Below, in pieces: positions 1 to 9,292 of a stretch of 64,000 nt of DNA. This DNA is from JADJWR01 sp963847675 (lineage in GTDB: Bacteria > Pseudomonadota > Gammaproteobacteria > Burkholderiales > Burkholderiaceae_F): assembly GCA_963847675.1 (NCBI GenBank), contig CAWKAP010000008.1:434001-498000 (forward strand), read 5' to 3'. The notes below the pieces were generated by a model, which worked only from the letters and a program-made list of their open reading frames with translations, was not told the origin of the DNA and ran no database searches. Every line of letters starts with the position of its first letter. The stretch's first letter is position 1. Position numbers and translations under genes: made by a program.

Positions 1-1
1 C

Positions 2-178
2 AGCGGGTTCGGTGCCGAGCTCACCGCGCTGGTGCAGGAGCACTGCTTCTACCACCTGGAGGCGCCGATCGAGCGCGTGGCCGGCTGGGACACGCCGTAT
101 CCGCACGCGCAGGAGTGGGCCTACTTCCCCGGCCCGCAGCGCGTCGGCGAGGCCTTCCGACGCACCGTGGAGAAATGA
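2..178 (+). CDS. 2-oxoisovalerate (branched-chain 2-oxoacid) dehydrogenase E1 beta subunit, C-terminal end (partial)
   Basis: Only the last 58 residues and the TGA stop are inside the window. The readable tail contains EAPIERVAGWDTPYPHAQEW followed by a YFPGPQRVGEAF stretch. This matches the C-terminal transketolase domain of branched-chain 2-oxoacid dehydrogenase beta subunits, which with the alpha subunit decarboxylates the 2-oxoacid using thiamine diphosphate and passes the acyl group to E2. The E2 and E3 genes follow on the same strand, which supports the assignment. Whether the substrate is branched-chain oxoacids rather than pyruvate or acetoin is inferred from the tail sequence only. 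Confidence 0.8.
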   Translation, partial: SGFGAELTALVQEHCFYHLEAPIERVAGWDTPYPHAQEWAYFPGPQRVGEAFRRTVEK

Positions 179-186
179 TGAACCGC

Positions 187-262
187 CCCCACGTTTGCGG
201 CTGCGCCGCTGCACTGCCCCCCGAGGGGGCGCAGGCCTCCCTTGGGGCGGCCCTACGGGAGG
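187..262 (+). repeat. C/G-rich dispersed intergenic repeat, copy 1
   Basis: The gap between the E1-beta stop and the E2 start holds a C-tract, then a core reading CTGCCCCCCGAGGGGGCGC, then CCTTGGGGCGGCC. The same core and flanks recur at 45998-46064 and in altered form at 43187-43247. The central CCCC-GA-GGGG can fold back on itself. The repeat is transcribed inside the operon. Confidence 0.6.
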
Positions 263-266
263 CCTG

Positions 267-1580
267 ATGGGCATCCACGTAATCAAGATGCCGGACATCG
301 GCGAGGGCATCGCCGAGGTCGAACTGGTCGAGTGGCACGTGCAGCCCGGCGACGCGGTCGTCGAAGACCAGGTGCTCGCCGACGTGATGACCGACAAGGC
401 CACCGTCGAGATCCCGTCGCCGGTCAAGGGCCAGGTGGTCTCGCTCGGCGGCAAGGTCGGCGACGTGATGGCGGTCGGCACCGAGCTGATCCGCCTCGAG
501 GTCGAGGGGGCGGGCAATGTCGCTGCGGCTGCGGCCCCCGCACCGGCGCGCAAAGCTGAGTCGGCCAAGCCGGTCGAATCCGCCGGACCGCCCGCGCCGA
601 TGCCCGGACCGCCGCCGGCGCCGAAGCCGTCGCCGCCCACTGCGCCAGCGCCTGCCGCAGCTCCGACTTCGGCGGCACCGCCTGCGGCCGTTGCGCCACG
701 TGCGCCCGGCGAGAAGCCGATCGCTGCGCCGGCGGTGCGCCGGCGCGCGTGGGAACTCGGCATCGAGCTGCAGTTCGTGCCGGGCAGCGGCAACGCCGGC
801 CGCATCCTGCACGAGGACCTCGACGCCTACCTCGCCCGCCGCGGCGCGGCGGCGCCGGCGGGCGCACGCCTCGTCGAGCGCCACGACGAGCAGCAGGTGC
901 AGGTGATCGGCCTGCGCCGCAGGATCGCGCAGAAGATGCAGGAGGCGAAGCGGCGCATCCCGCACTTCACCTACGTCGAGGAGATCGACGTCACCGAACT
1001 CGAGCTGCTGCGCGCCCGCTTGAACGAGCGTCACGCCGGGACGCGCGGCCGCCTCACGCTGCTGCCGCTGCTGGCGCGGGCGATCGTGCTGGCGCTGCGC
1101 GACTTTCCGCAGATCAACGCCCGCTTCGACGACGACGCCGGCATGGTCACCCGCTACGGTGCGGTGCACCTCGGAGTCGCCACGCAGACCGACGGCGGGC
1201 TGATGGTGCCGGTGCTGCGCCATGCCGAGGCGCGCGACCCGTGGGCGTGCGCGGCGGAAATCCTGCGCCTGGCCGAGGCGGCACGCGGCGGTCGCGCCAC
1301 GCGCGAGGAGCTGACCGGCTCGACCATCACCATCACCAGCCTGGGACCGCTCGGCGGCATCGTCACCACGCCGGTGATCAACTACCCCGAGGTCGCGATC
1401 GTCGGCGTCGGCCGCATCGTCGAGCGGCCGATGATCCGCGACGGCCTCGTGGTGGCGCGCAGGCTGATGAACCTGTCGTCGTCGTTCGACCACCGCGTGG
1501 TCGACGGCGCCGACGGCGCGCACTTCGTGCAGGCGGTGCGCGGCCTGCTCGAAGCTCCCGCGCTGCTGTTCGTGGAGTAG
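267..1580 (+). CDS. Dihydrolipoamide acyltransferase (E2) of the branched-chain 2-oxoacid dehydrogenase complex
   Basis: A 437-residue E2 core protein that transfers the acyl group from E1 to CoA. The N-terminal lipoyl domain (about residues 1-78) carries the DKATVEIPSP motif with its lipoylated Lys. A long Pro/Ala linker follows, then a peripheral-subunit-binding domain (around APAVRRRAWELGI), then the catalytic domain ending in SFDHRVVDGADGA with the active-site His. The start at 267 was chosen because MGIHVIKMPDIGEG is the canonical lipoyl-domain beginning. An upstream in-frame extension exists but would translate the intergenic repeat. One lipoyl domain is usual for branched-chain E2. It lies between the E1-beta tail and the E3 gene. 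Confidence 0.92.
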   Translation: MGIHVIKMPDIGEGIAEVELVEWHVQPGDAVVEDQVLADVMTDKATVEIPSPVKGQVVSLGGKVGDVMAVGTELIRLEVEGAGNVAAAAAPAPARKAESAKPVESAGPPAPMPGPPPAPKPSPPTAPAPAAAPTSAAPPAAVAPRAPGEKPIAAPAVRRRAWELGIELQFVPGSGNAGRILHEDLDAYLARRGAAAPAGARLVERHDEQQVQVIGLRRRIAQKMQEAKRRIPHFTYVEEIDVTELELLRARLNERHAGTRGRLTLLPLLARAIVLALRDFPQINARFDDDAGMVTRYGAVHLGVATQTDGGLMVPVLRHAEARDPWACAAEILRLAEAARGGRATREELTGSTITITSLGPLGGIVTTPVINYPEVAIVGVGRIVERPMIRDGLVVARRLMNLSSSFDHRVVDGADGAHFVQAVRGLLEAPALLFVE

Positions 1581-1583
1581 CCC

Positions 1584-2981
<1,398 letters not shown>

Positions 2982-3015
2982 CGCCGCGAAAACGACGAGA
3001 GACGATCCGCCGACA

Positions 3016-3435
3016 GTGCGCCAGGCGAACACGGTACTGCGGGTCCAGACGCCGGGTCGGGCGCTGGTCGAGATCACGCGACAGGTTGCCGCCTGGGTCG
3101 ACGAAAGCAGTTTCGTCGACGGGCTGCTCACGGTGTTCGTGCGCCACACGTCGGCCAGCCTGCTGATCCAGGAAAACGCCGATCCCGAAGTGCGGCGCGA
3201 CCTCGAGCGCTTCTTCGCCCGGCTGGTGCCCGATGGTGATCGCCTGTTCGAGCATCGCGCCGAAGGCGCCGACGACATGCCGGCGCATGTACGCAGCGCG
3301 CTGACGCAGACGCAGCTTTCGATTCCGCTCGTTGCCAGGCGCCTCGCGCTCGGCACCTGGCAGGGCATCTACCTGTGCGAGCACCGTACGCGCGGCCATC
3401 GCCGCGAGGTGGTGCTGCATCTGCTCGGCGAATAG
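3016..3435 (+). CDS. YjbQ / UPF0047 family protein
   Basis: A 139-residue single-domain protein. It carries the family signature HTSASLLIQENADPEVRRDL, then DDMPAHVRSAL, then the C-terminal GTWQGIYLCEHR block with the conserved His and acidic residues. Members of the UPF0047/YjbQ family have been linked to thiamin-phosphate synthase-like activity, but the physiological role is unsettled. The GTG start gives the usual length. The gene sits 34 bases after lpdA on the same strand and faces the glycosyltransferase gene convergently. Confidence 0.85.
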   Translation: MRQANTVLRVQTPGRALVEITRQVAAWVDESSFVDGLLTVFVRHTSASLLIQENADPEVRRDLERFFARLVPDGDRLFEHRAEGADDMPAHVRSALTQTQLSIPLVARRLALGTWQGIYLCEHRTRGHRREVVLHLLGE

Positions 3436-3469
3436 CGCAAGCGCCGTCGGCAGGCATTCGCCCGCGACA

Positions 3470-4816
3470 TCAGTCCGGCGCCTTTGCGAGCCGCGGCGGC
3501 AGTTCCCGCAGCGCGGGCGGGCCGGCAAAGCTCAGGGGCTGCGCAGCCCATCGTTCACGCTCTGTCCTCGGCAGATCGCGCATCTGCTGCAGCACGCGGA
3601 CGGCGCGCGCGGCGTCGGCAGCGTCGGCGAGAAACTCGTTCTCGTAGGCCTGCGCCGGGTTGGGCAGGATCGAGGCCAGCCATGCGGCCTCGAGCGGCGT
3701 CAGCTGGTGCGGCCGCTTGCCGAAGTAGCTGCGTGCGGCGGCGTCGGCGCCGCAGATGCCGGGTCCCCAGTGAACCGTGTTCAGGTACAGGGCGAGGATC
3801 GCGCGCTTGCCGAGCGTGCGCTCCATCTCGACCGCGTAGAGCAGCTCGCGAAGCTTGCGTGCGGCGGTGCGTTCGCCGCCGGTGAAGAGCGTACGTGCGA
3901 GCTGCTGGGTGATCGTGCTCGCGCCCCGGACCGGACCCTGCTCGTCGACCGCCGCCAGCACGTTCGCGATCTCGACGCGGTCGAAGCCTTCGTGCCTGTC
4001 GAAGCGCTGGTCCTCGGCGGCGAGAACGGCGTCGGCCAGCAATGCACCCGACCGCGTCGGACTGATCCAGCGGCCCTCGCCGGGCACGACGCGCATCGCG
4101 CTCGGAAACGCCTCCGCGCCGGGACAGGTGAACGCGACGGGTCCCTCGGCGAGCGCTTCGGTGCCGAGGCCATCGACCGCGAAACCGTCGATCGCCACTT
4201 CGACCCGGGCACGCCGCTGCGGCAGACGAAGGCTGCCGCGCGCGTCGATGCGCCCGTCGATGCGCGCCAGATGCGCCTCCGGGACCACGCTGCCGAACAA
4301 CCGGTACGCGACAGCGATCTCGGTCGACGGCAGCCGCCAGTCGATGTCGATGCGCTCGGGCCGCAGCTTCGCGGTGAAACGCACGTGGACCCCGCCGCCG
4401 TCGATCTCGCCGGCGAGCGTCTGCTCGTCCGACCGGGCGAGCCGCAGCTGCAGGCGGTCGATGCGGACCCGCTGCGCGGCCAGGCGCGCATCGTCGAAGC
4501 GACACGGCGCGCAGACGACGCGCAGCGCGCCGCCGTCACGCGCCAGCTGCACCTCGCCGAAGCGGGTGACGATGGTGCGACCGTCGAGCAGCCGCAGCCC
4601 GGTGGGCGAAACGGCCAGGCGCGCGAGCCCCGGCACGCTGACCTTTAGCGCAACGCCCGGCAGCGGCGCGAGGCGGACGACCCACGCACCGGGTGGCGTG
4701 GTCAGCGCGCCGGAAGCCGCCGCTGCGAGGACGAGGACAGACACGACGGCGACCAGGCCGAACGCGACGCCCGCGGCCAGCAGCGCCGGCCACCGCCACC
4801 GGGTGGGCGCACTCAC
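3470..4816 (-). CDS. GT51-family peptidoglycan glycosyltransferase (monofunctional, transglycosylase only)
   Basis: A 448-residue membrane-anchored protein with one N-terminal transmembrane helix (about residues 9-37). A long beta-rich region of about 200 residues follows, resembling the lipid-transfer-like parts seen in some transglycosylase-domain proteins. The C-terminal GT51 domain has the catalytic-Glu block AVLAAEDQRFDRHEGFD, then RGASTITQQLARTLF, KLRELLYAVEMER and LALYLNTVHWGPGICGADAA. No penicillin-binding transpeptidase domain follows, so it should only polymerise glycan strands. The GTG start at 4816 overlaps the stop of the EpsI-like gene (GTGA), so the two are translationally coupled and it is the last gene of the exosortase block. 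Its usual role is wall synthesis; here it may open or remodel the wall for the sorted protein (inference). Confidence 0.85.
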   Translation of the reverse strand: MSAPTRWRWPALLAAGVAFGLVAVVSVLVLAAAASGALTTPPGAWVVRLAPLPGVALKVSVPGLARLAVSPTGLRLLDGRTIVTRFGEVQLARDGGALRVVCAPCRFDDARLAAQRVRIDRLQLRLARSDEQTLAGEIDGGGVHVRFTAKLRPERIDIDWRLPSTEIAVAYRLFGSVVPEAHLARIDGRIDARGSLRLPQRRARVEVAIDGFAVDGLGTEALAEGPVAFTCPGAEAFPSAMRVVPGEGRWISPTRSGALLADAVLAAEDQRFDRHEGFDRVEIANVLAAVDEQGPVRGASTITQQLARTLFTGGERTAARKLRELLYAVEMERTLGKRAILALYLNTVHWGPGICGADAAARSYFGKRPHQLTPLEAAWLASILPNPAQAYENEFLADAADAARAVRVLQQMRDLPRTERERWAAQPLSFAGPPALRELPPRLAKAPD

Positions 4817-5385
4817 GCGCCTTCTCCCTGCGCGAGCGGCGTGACCACCGTCACCGCCCACCATGCCGACGCCGCGCGGCGCCACTGCGCCTGCCAGAAC
4901 CACGCCGACACGTCGGTCCAGCCTGCCTCTGTCGCATCGTCGAGCCGCTCGCCGATCCGCTCGCAGACGCGCAGCCGCTCCTCGCCGCGCGCGGCGATGA
5001 AACAGCGCCAGCGAAGTCCCAGCGGATCGACGGCGGCGTGCTCGCCCGACACCGCGTAGCCCGCGCCGCGAAAGCAGTCGCTGGCCGGATGCAGCAGCCG
5101 CGTGGCCCGGCGCACGTGGCGCAGGATCAGCAACTGCTCGCCGTCACTGAAGCGCGCCACCGCACCCGGAAATCGCGCGGCAAAGCGCGCCTCGAGGTCG
5201 GTCGGCGGCAACGGGGTCAGCGGCTGGCCGCGGAAGTGGGTCGGCCACTCGAAGGAGACGGATCGAGGGTCGACCACCGCCGCCGGCGTGCGGCCCACCG
5301 CCCCGGAGGCGGCGAGCCGCGCACCGAGCGACGGCAGCACTGCCGCGGCCAGACAGGCGCCGACGAAGAAGGTGCGCACGTTCAT
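4813..5385 (-). CDS. Exosortase-associated EpsI-like protein
   Basis: A 190-residue protein with an N-terminal signal or anchor helix (about residues 5-25) and a periplasmic domain. The segment around residues 96-112 reads RLLHPASDCFRGAGY. It resembles the HxPxxCxxGxGW-like motif of EpsI proteins that accompany exosortases, with His99 and Cys104 as the likely key pair. It overlaps the exosortase gene by four bases (ATGA) and the glycosyltransferase gene by four bases. EpsI proteins are often fused to or next to exosortases, so the position supports the assignment. Similarity is limited to the motif and general layout, so a different accessory role is possible. Confidence 0.6.
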   Translation of the reverse strand: MNVRTFFVGACLAAAVLPSLGARLAASGAVGRTPAAVVDPRSVSFEWPTHFRGQPLTPLPPTDLEARFAARFPGAVARFSDGEQLLILRHVRRATRLLHPASDCFRGAGYAVSGEHAAVDPLGLRWRCFIAARGEERLRVCERIGERLDDATEAGWTDVSAWFWQAQWRRAASAWWAVTVVTPLAQGEGA

Positions 5386-6293
5386 GCGCTGCGCCGGTTC
5401 GCGAAGGCGAGGATCGGCGACAGCGCGACGGCAAAGGCCACCAGGCCGATCGCGGCGTGCAGCCAGGCGGGCGACGGCACCAGCCCCGCCTCGGGGAAGA
5501 ACAGCAGCGCGTTGCGCAACACGTTGGCCGCAAACACGGAGACCGCGGCCACGCCACCGTTGACGAGCGTGCGCCGCGCCGGCGCGCCGTTCAGGTAGGA
5601 GAGCAACGCAGCAGTCCAGGCGCCGACCCACAGCATGCCGATGCCGGCGCAGGGAGGATCGACGAGGATCGTCCGGCCTCGCCACACGAGCGCGGCACCG
5701 GCCGCCTGCGCGTCGATGCCGCCTGCGGCGAGCAGCGGCGCGGCCGCGTGCGCGGTGGCCAGCCGCAGCGGATAACCGAGATAGAACTGCAGCGAGGCAA
5801 TGAGCGGCAGCGCCAGCATCAGCAGCGTGACGATCGGCGCAGCCGGACGGTGCGGCAGCGCCGACGTGATGAACGCGGCGAGGGCCAGCATCGCCACGGC
5901 GGCGGCGAAGATCGGCGGCACGACGAAGGTCAGCAGCGCGGCCAGTACGGCAAGCGTCCCGCTCGCCACCAGCGCCGAGCGCGTCGGCATGACCAGTTCG
6001 CGCCGTGCACGAACCAGCAGCACCAGCACGGTGAGCAGCGCCAGCAGGCCCCACGGCTCGTCGGAGCCGTCGGTCAGCCGGCGCGCCAGCCACACGCCGT
6101 GCGGCCACGACGCCGCCAGCAGCAGGGCGAGCAGCCATCCGACGCGCGGGACGCCTGCCAACGCGCCGCGCCACGAGCGACGTGCAGGTTCGTGCGCGCC
6201 GCCGGCCGAGCCAGGCAGGGCGACCAGCGTGCCGAACAGCGGATTCGTCATCACGCGGCCGACGCGCGAATGAAGCGCTCCGGCCTCAGCCAT
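5382..6293 (-). CDS. Exosortase (PEP-CTERM sorting enzyme), subtype not assigned
   Basis: A polytopic membrane protein of up to 303 residues with about eight hydrophobic helices. The exosortase catalytic triad is visible in order: Cys215 in VDPPCAGIGML, Arg260 in AANVLRNALLFF and His279 in SPAWLHAAIG. These cysteine-dependent enzymes recognise C-terminal PEP-CTERM tails, cleave and transfer the protein to the cell surface. The upstream gene, which it overlaps by eight bases, encodes exactly such a substrate. An alternative start at the methionine at 6251 (MTNPLFGTL) would give 289 residues. It is unlike the typical EpsH/XrtA polysaccharide-locus enzyme because no exopolysaccharide genes are nearby. 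Confidence 0.88.
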   Translation of the reverse strand: MAEAGALHSRVGRVMTNPLFGTLVALPGSAGGAHEPARRSWRGALAGVPRVGWLLALLLAASWPHGVWLARRLTDGSDEPWGLLALLTVLVLLVRARRELVMPTRSALVASGTLAVLAALLTFVVPPIFAAAVAMLALAAFITSALPHRPAAPIVTLLMLALPLIASLQFYLGYPLRLATAHAAAPLLAAGGIDAQAAGAALVWRGRTILVDPPCAGIGMLWVGAWTAALLSYLNGAPARRTLVNGGVAAVSVFAANVLRNALLFFPEAGLVPSPAWLHAAIGLVAFAVALSPILAFANRRSA

Positions 6294-8286
6294 GGCGCAC
6301 CCGGCGGCGACGGCGCTGCCACCACATCAGGCCTCCGGCCAGCATCGCCAGCAGCGCGAACTCGGGCTCGGGCGTGCTCGGCACCTGGCCGACGGCGAGA
6401 TTGCTCACGCCCTGTGGCAGCGGCAGCGGCTGGTCGACCGTCGTCGCGTTGCCGCCGGGGTTGCGCACCACGTGATCGACGGCGATGAACGACGTGTAGT
6501 CGGTCATCAGGTTGTGCGCCAGCCCGAGCCGGGTGATCTCGCGCACCGCCTCGTCGTCGCGGCCGAGCTTGCCGAAGTCGCCCAGTTGCGCGATGCGGCT
6601 GCGCGCCCACAGGTAGCGCAGCGCCGGCGTCTCGTCGCGCTGCGCGGCGCGTTGCACATCGATCGGTATCCGCACCGCACCGCCGGCGGCGAGCCCTTCG
6701 ACCTCGATGCGACCCGTCGCCCGGCCACGGAACTTGCCGCTGATGACGACCGGCCGCTGCGCGAACAGATCCGGCACCTGCGGAGGGTCCACGTCGTAGG
6801 CGTCGAAGCCGTCGAACGTCACCTGGATGCGGGTCAGCACCGGCTGCTCGATCATCGCGCGCAGCCGCGCCGCCTCGGCCTCCGCCTGCTGCGCGTCGAG
6901 GACGAAGAACGGCTCGCCCCTGCCCGCGCGGGCCAGCCCCTCGACCAGGAAGCGATTGACCGACGAGCCGATGCCGAAGGCGAAGAGGTTGGCCTTGCCG
7001 AGGTTGGCGCGAACCAGTTCGAACGCCTCCTTCTCGATCGTCACGTAGCCGTCGGTGACGACGATGAACGTGCGCGCGCGGCCATCCTCCGCAGGCATGG
7101 CAAGTGCGGTGCGCAGCGCCGGCAGCAGCTCGGTGCCGCCGCCGCCCTTCTGGCCGTCGATGAAGCGGATCGCGCGCGCGACGTTGTCTGCCGTCGCCGC
7201 GACCGACGCGGGATGCAGCAGCGAATGCCCGCCCGCGAAGGGAATCACGTTGAAGGTGTCGGTGGGCCGCAGTCGCGCGATCAGCTCGCGCAGCAGCGTC
7301 TTCACGGTGTTCAGCGGAAAGCCGTGCATCGAGCCCGACACGTCGACGATGAACACGTACTCGCGCGGCACGATCTCGCCGGCCGCGACGCGCGCCGGCG
7401 GCTGGGCGAGCAGCAGGAAGTAGTTCTCGTCGCCGCCCTCGTGCACCAGCACACCGGCGTCGATCGCCTGCCCGGCGAGCATGTAGTCGATCACCACGTC
7501 GCGGTCGGCGTGGGCGGCGTCGGGCGGCAGATCGATCCGGACCTCGCGGTTGCCTTCTCCGTGCACCTCGATCGCATGCGACGGCGAGCGGAGCGTGGCG
7601 ATCGGCAGCGGCGACCGGATCGTCGCGTTCAGCGCGAAGGTCGCGTTGCCCTTCTTCCCCGCCTTCAGTGTCGGCTGCGCGATCCAGCTCTCGGTCTTGT
7701 GGCTCTCGCTGGCGTCGCCGCCGGCGGCGACGCCGCCGTTGTAGCGCGGCCCGACGACGGTCGGGAACACGAAGCGGTACGTGCCGTCGGTCGGCACGAT
7801 GCTCTCCGTGTAGCGCAGGTCGACGGCGATCTCGTCGCCCGGCATCACGTTGGCGACCGCCATCTGCATCACGTTGGGGCGCTGCTGCTCGAGCAGCGAG
7901 GCGCTCTTGCCCTCGCGCCTGGCCTGCTCGAACTCGCGCCGCGCCCGCTGCTTCTCGCGGATCTTCGCGTCGACGGCGCGATCGCCGACGCGCAGCCGCA
8001 GCGCATACACCGCCGCGCGTGTGGAGGCCGGGAACACGTAGCGCGCATCGATCGGCGTACTGCCTTCGTTGCGATAGACCTGCGTGACCCGGACGTCGGC
8101 GATCACGCCGGCAATCGTCGCCTCGACTTCGGTTCGCTTCAGCGGCAGCGCATCGACGCCCGGCGCGCCGCCTTCGACGACGAAGTACGGGGCGAGGCTG
8201 CGCGTCGCAGGAGGTTGCGCCGCGAGGGCCGCCGGCAGCAGGGCCACGGCGGCGAGCGCCAGGCTCAGCACGCGAGAACCGTTCAT
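6286..8286 (-). CDS. VIT and von Willebrand factor A domain protein with C-terminal PEP-CTERM sorting signal
   Basis: A 666-residue exported protein. Residues 1-23 are a signal peptide. The VIT domain follows (about 45-175, with VTQVYRNEGSTPIDARYVFP and AKIREKQRARREFEQARREG). The VWA domain (about 305-480) has an intact MIDAS motif DVSGSM at 315-320 and TDGY near 411. The C terminus has VPSTPEPEF with Pro-Glu-Pro at 639-641, a hydrophobic helix, and an Arg-rich end: a complete PEP-CTERM tail. The start at 8286 is preceded by a GAGGCGG ribosome site and gives a clean signal peptide; the frame is open further upstream but that part is non-coding in character. The tail and the overlapping exosortase gene make it the obvious sorting substrate. 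Confidence 0.92.
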   Translation of the reverse strand: MNGSRVLSLALAAVALLPAALAAQPPATRSLAPYFVVEGGAPGVDALPLKRTEVEATIAGVIADVRVTQVYRNEGSTPIDARYVFPASTRAAVYALRLRVGDRAVDAKIREKQRARREFEQARREGKSASLLEQQRPNVMQMAVANVMPGDEIAVDLRYTESIVPTDGTYRFVFPTVVGPRYNGGVAAGGDASESHKTESWIAQPTLKAGKKGNATFALNATIRSPLPIATLRSPSHAIEVHGEGNREVRIDLPPDAAHADRDVVIDYMLAGQAIDAGVLVHEGGDENYFLLLAQPPARVAAGEIVPREYVFIVDVSGSMHGFPLNTVKTLLRELIARLRPTDTFNVIPFAGGHSLLHPASVAATADNVARAIRFIDGQKGGGGTELLPALRTALAMPAEDGRARTFIVVTDGYVTIEKEAFELVRANLGKANLFAFGIGSSVNRFLVEGLARAGRGEPFFVLDAQQAEAEAARLRAMIEQPVLTRIQVTFDGFDAYDVDPPQVPDLFAQRPVVISGKFRGRATGRIEVEGLAAGGAVRIPIDVQRAAQRDETPALRYLWARSRIAQLGDFGKLGRDDEAVREITRLGLAHNLMTDYTSFIAVDHVVRNPGGNATTVDQPLPLPQGVSNLAVGQVPSTPEPEFALLAMLAGGLMWWQRRRRRVRHG

Positions 8287-8293
8287 CGCCGCC

Positions 8294-9082
8294 TCACCGG
8301 TTGCGCGCAGGCGGCGCGCCGTCGAGCGCGGCCATCGGCGTGCGATGCGCGGCCGCGTCGACTTCGAACTCCACGTCAAGCTGCGCCTGCCGGTAGACGA
8401 AGCCGTCGGCCACGGAGAGCAGCGCGGTGCGGCTGCCGACGCCGTCGACCAGCGCCTCGTGCGTCGGCGATTCCAGCCGGACGATGGGCCGGTCGGCCTC
8501 GACCAGGACATCGGCGCTGAAGCGCGGCACCCACGGCGCGCCGCGATCGACGGGCAGCCGCAGCTGCAGCCGCTTCACTCCCTCCGTCGCGACCACCGGC
8601 ACCTCGCGCAGCACCTCGAGCGTGATCTGCTCGCCCGGTGCGACGACGATGACATCGTGACTGCGCGCCAGCCGGCCGGAGGCTGTCTCGGCCTGCTCGG
8701 CAGCCACCGGCGACAGGTCGGTCTCGTCGCAGAGCGAGGAGATGTCGTCCCGACCCAGCAGGGTCCAGTCGTCGCCACGGACGACGCGCGCGGGATGCGG
8801 CAGGACGTATTGGGTCGAGATTGCGGCGGCCGTGTCGTTGCGCAGCAGCAGCAACGTTCGCACCGACGCCTCGTCACCAGCGATGCGGACGTCGAAATGG
8901 TGCGCGGCGAGCGTCAGGCCCGAGTCCGCTACCGATCCCTCGACCGCCAGCGGCGCGGCGGCGCGCGGCGGCGCGACGGTCGACTGCGCGGCCGCGGGCC
9001 CGGCGGCGTTCAGGCTGAACAGCATGGCGGCGTAGGTCGCGGCGCGCCGCGCGCCTTCGAGCACGACAGTGGAAAGCGACAT
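8294..9082 (-). CDS. Secreted VIT-like protein, companion of the VIT/VWA protein
   Basis: A 262-residue protein with a signal peptide (cleavage probably after AGPAAAQS, about residue 34). Its body resembles a VIT domain: the stretch SVRTLLLLRNDTAAAISTQYVLPHP parallels the QVYRNEGSTPIDARYVFP segment of the next gene. No VWA domain and no PEP-CTERM tail are present, so it should be periplasmic or secreted rather than sorted. It is the first gene after the sensor kinase and stops seven bases before the VIT/VWA start. It may be a partner or paralogue that pairs with the sorted protein; function is inferred only from position and this resemblance. Confidence 0.65.
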   Translation of the reverse strand: MSLSTVVLEGARRAATYAAMLFSLNAAGPAAAQSTVAPPRAAAPLAVEGSVADSGLTLAAHHFDVRIAGDEASVRTLLLLRNDTAAAISTQYVLPHPARVVRGDDWTLLGRDDISSLCDETDLSPVAAEQAETASGRLARSHDVIVVAPGEQITLEVLREVPVVATEGVKRLQLRLPVDRGAPWVPRFSADVLVEADRPIVRLESPTHEALVDGVGSRTALLSVADGFVYRQAQLDVEFEVDAAAHRTPMAALDGAPPARNR

Positions 9083-9169
9083 CGTTGTCCTTCATCGACC
9101 GGCGCAGCCACGGCGGCCGCGCACGAAGCGAACTGTGCGCACGCCGCTTGAAACGCATGCGAAGCGCCG

Positions 9170-9196
9170 GGGAACCCGACGTGAAGAAACGATGAA
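9170..9196 (-). promoter_or_regulatory. Candidate CreB-type direct-repeat operator upstream of the VIT genes
   Basis: On the minus strand there are three pentamers spaced by exactly six bases: TTCAT-N6-TTCAC-N6-TTCCC. The known CreB recognition tag of enterobacteria is TTCAC-N6-TTCAC, so the central element matches fully and the outer ones at four of five positions. It lies about 90 bases upstream of the VIT-like gene, between it and the sensor kinase gene. Binding is inferred. Confidence 0.5.
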
Positions 9197-9292
9197 CCGC
9201 TGCCCGACTCACGGCCGGCGACCGCTGGCCGCGCGGCGGCCTTCGGCGCCTGCCTGGGTCCTGCAGCCTGCGGCGGCGCGCCTGATCCCGCG

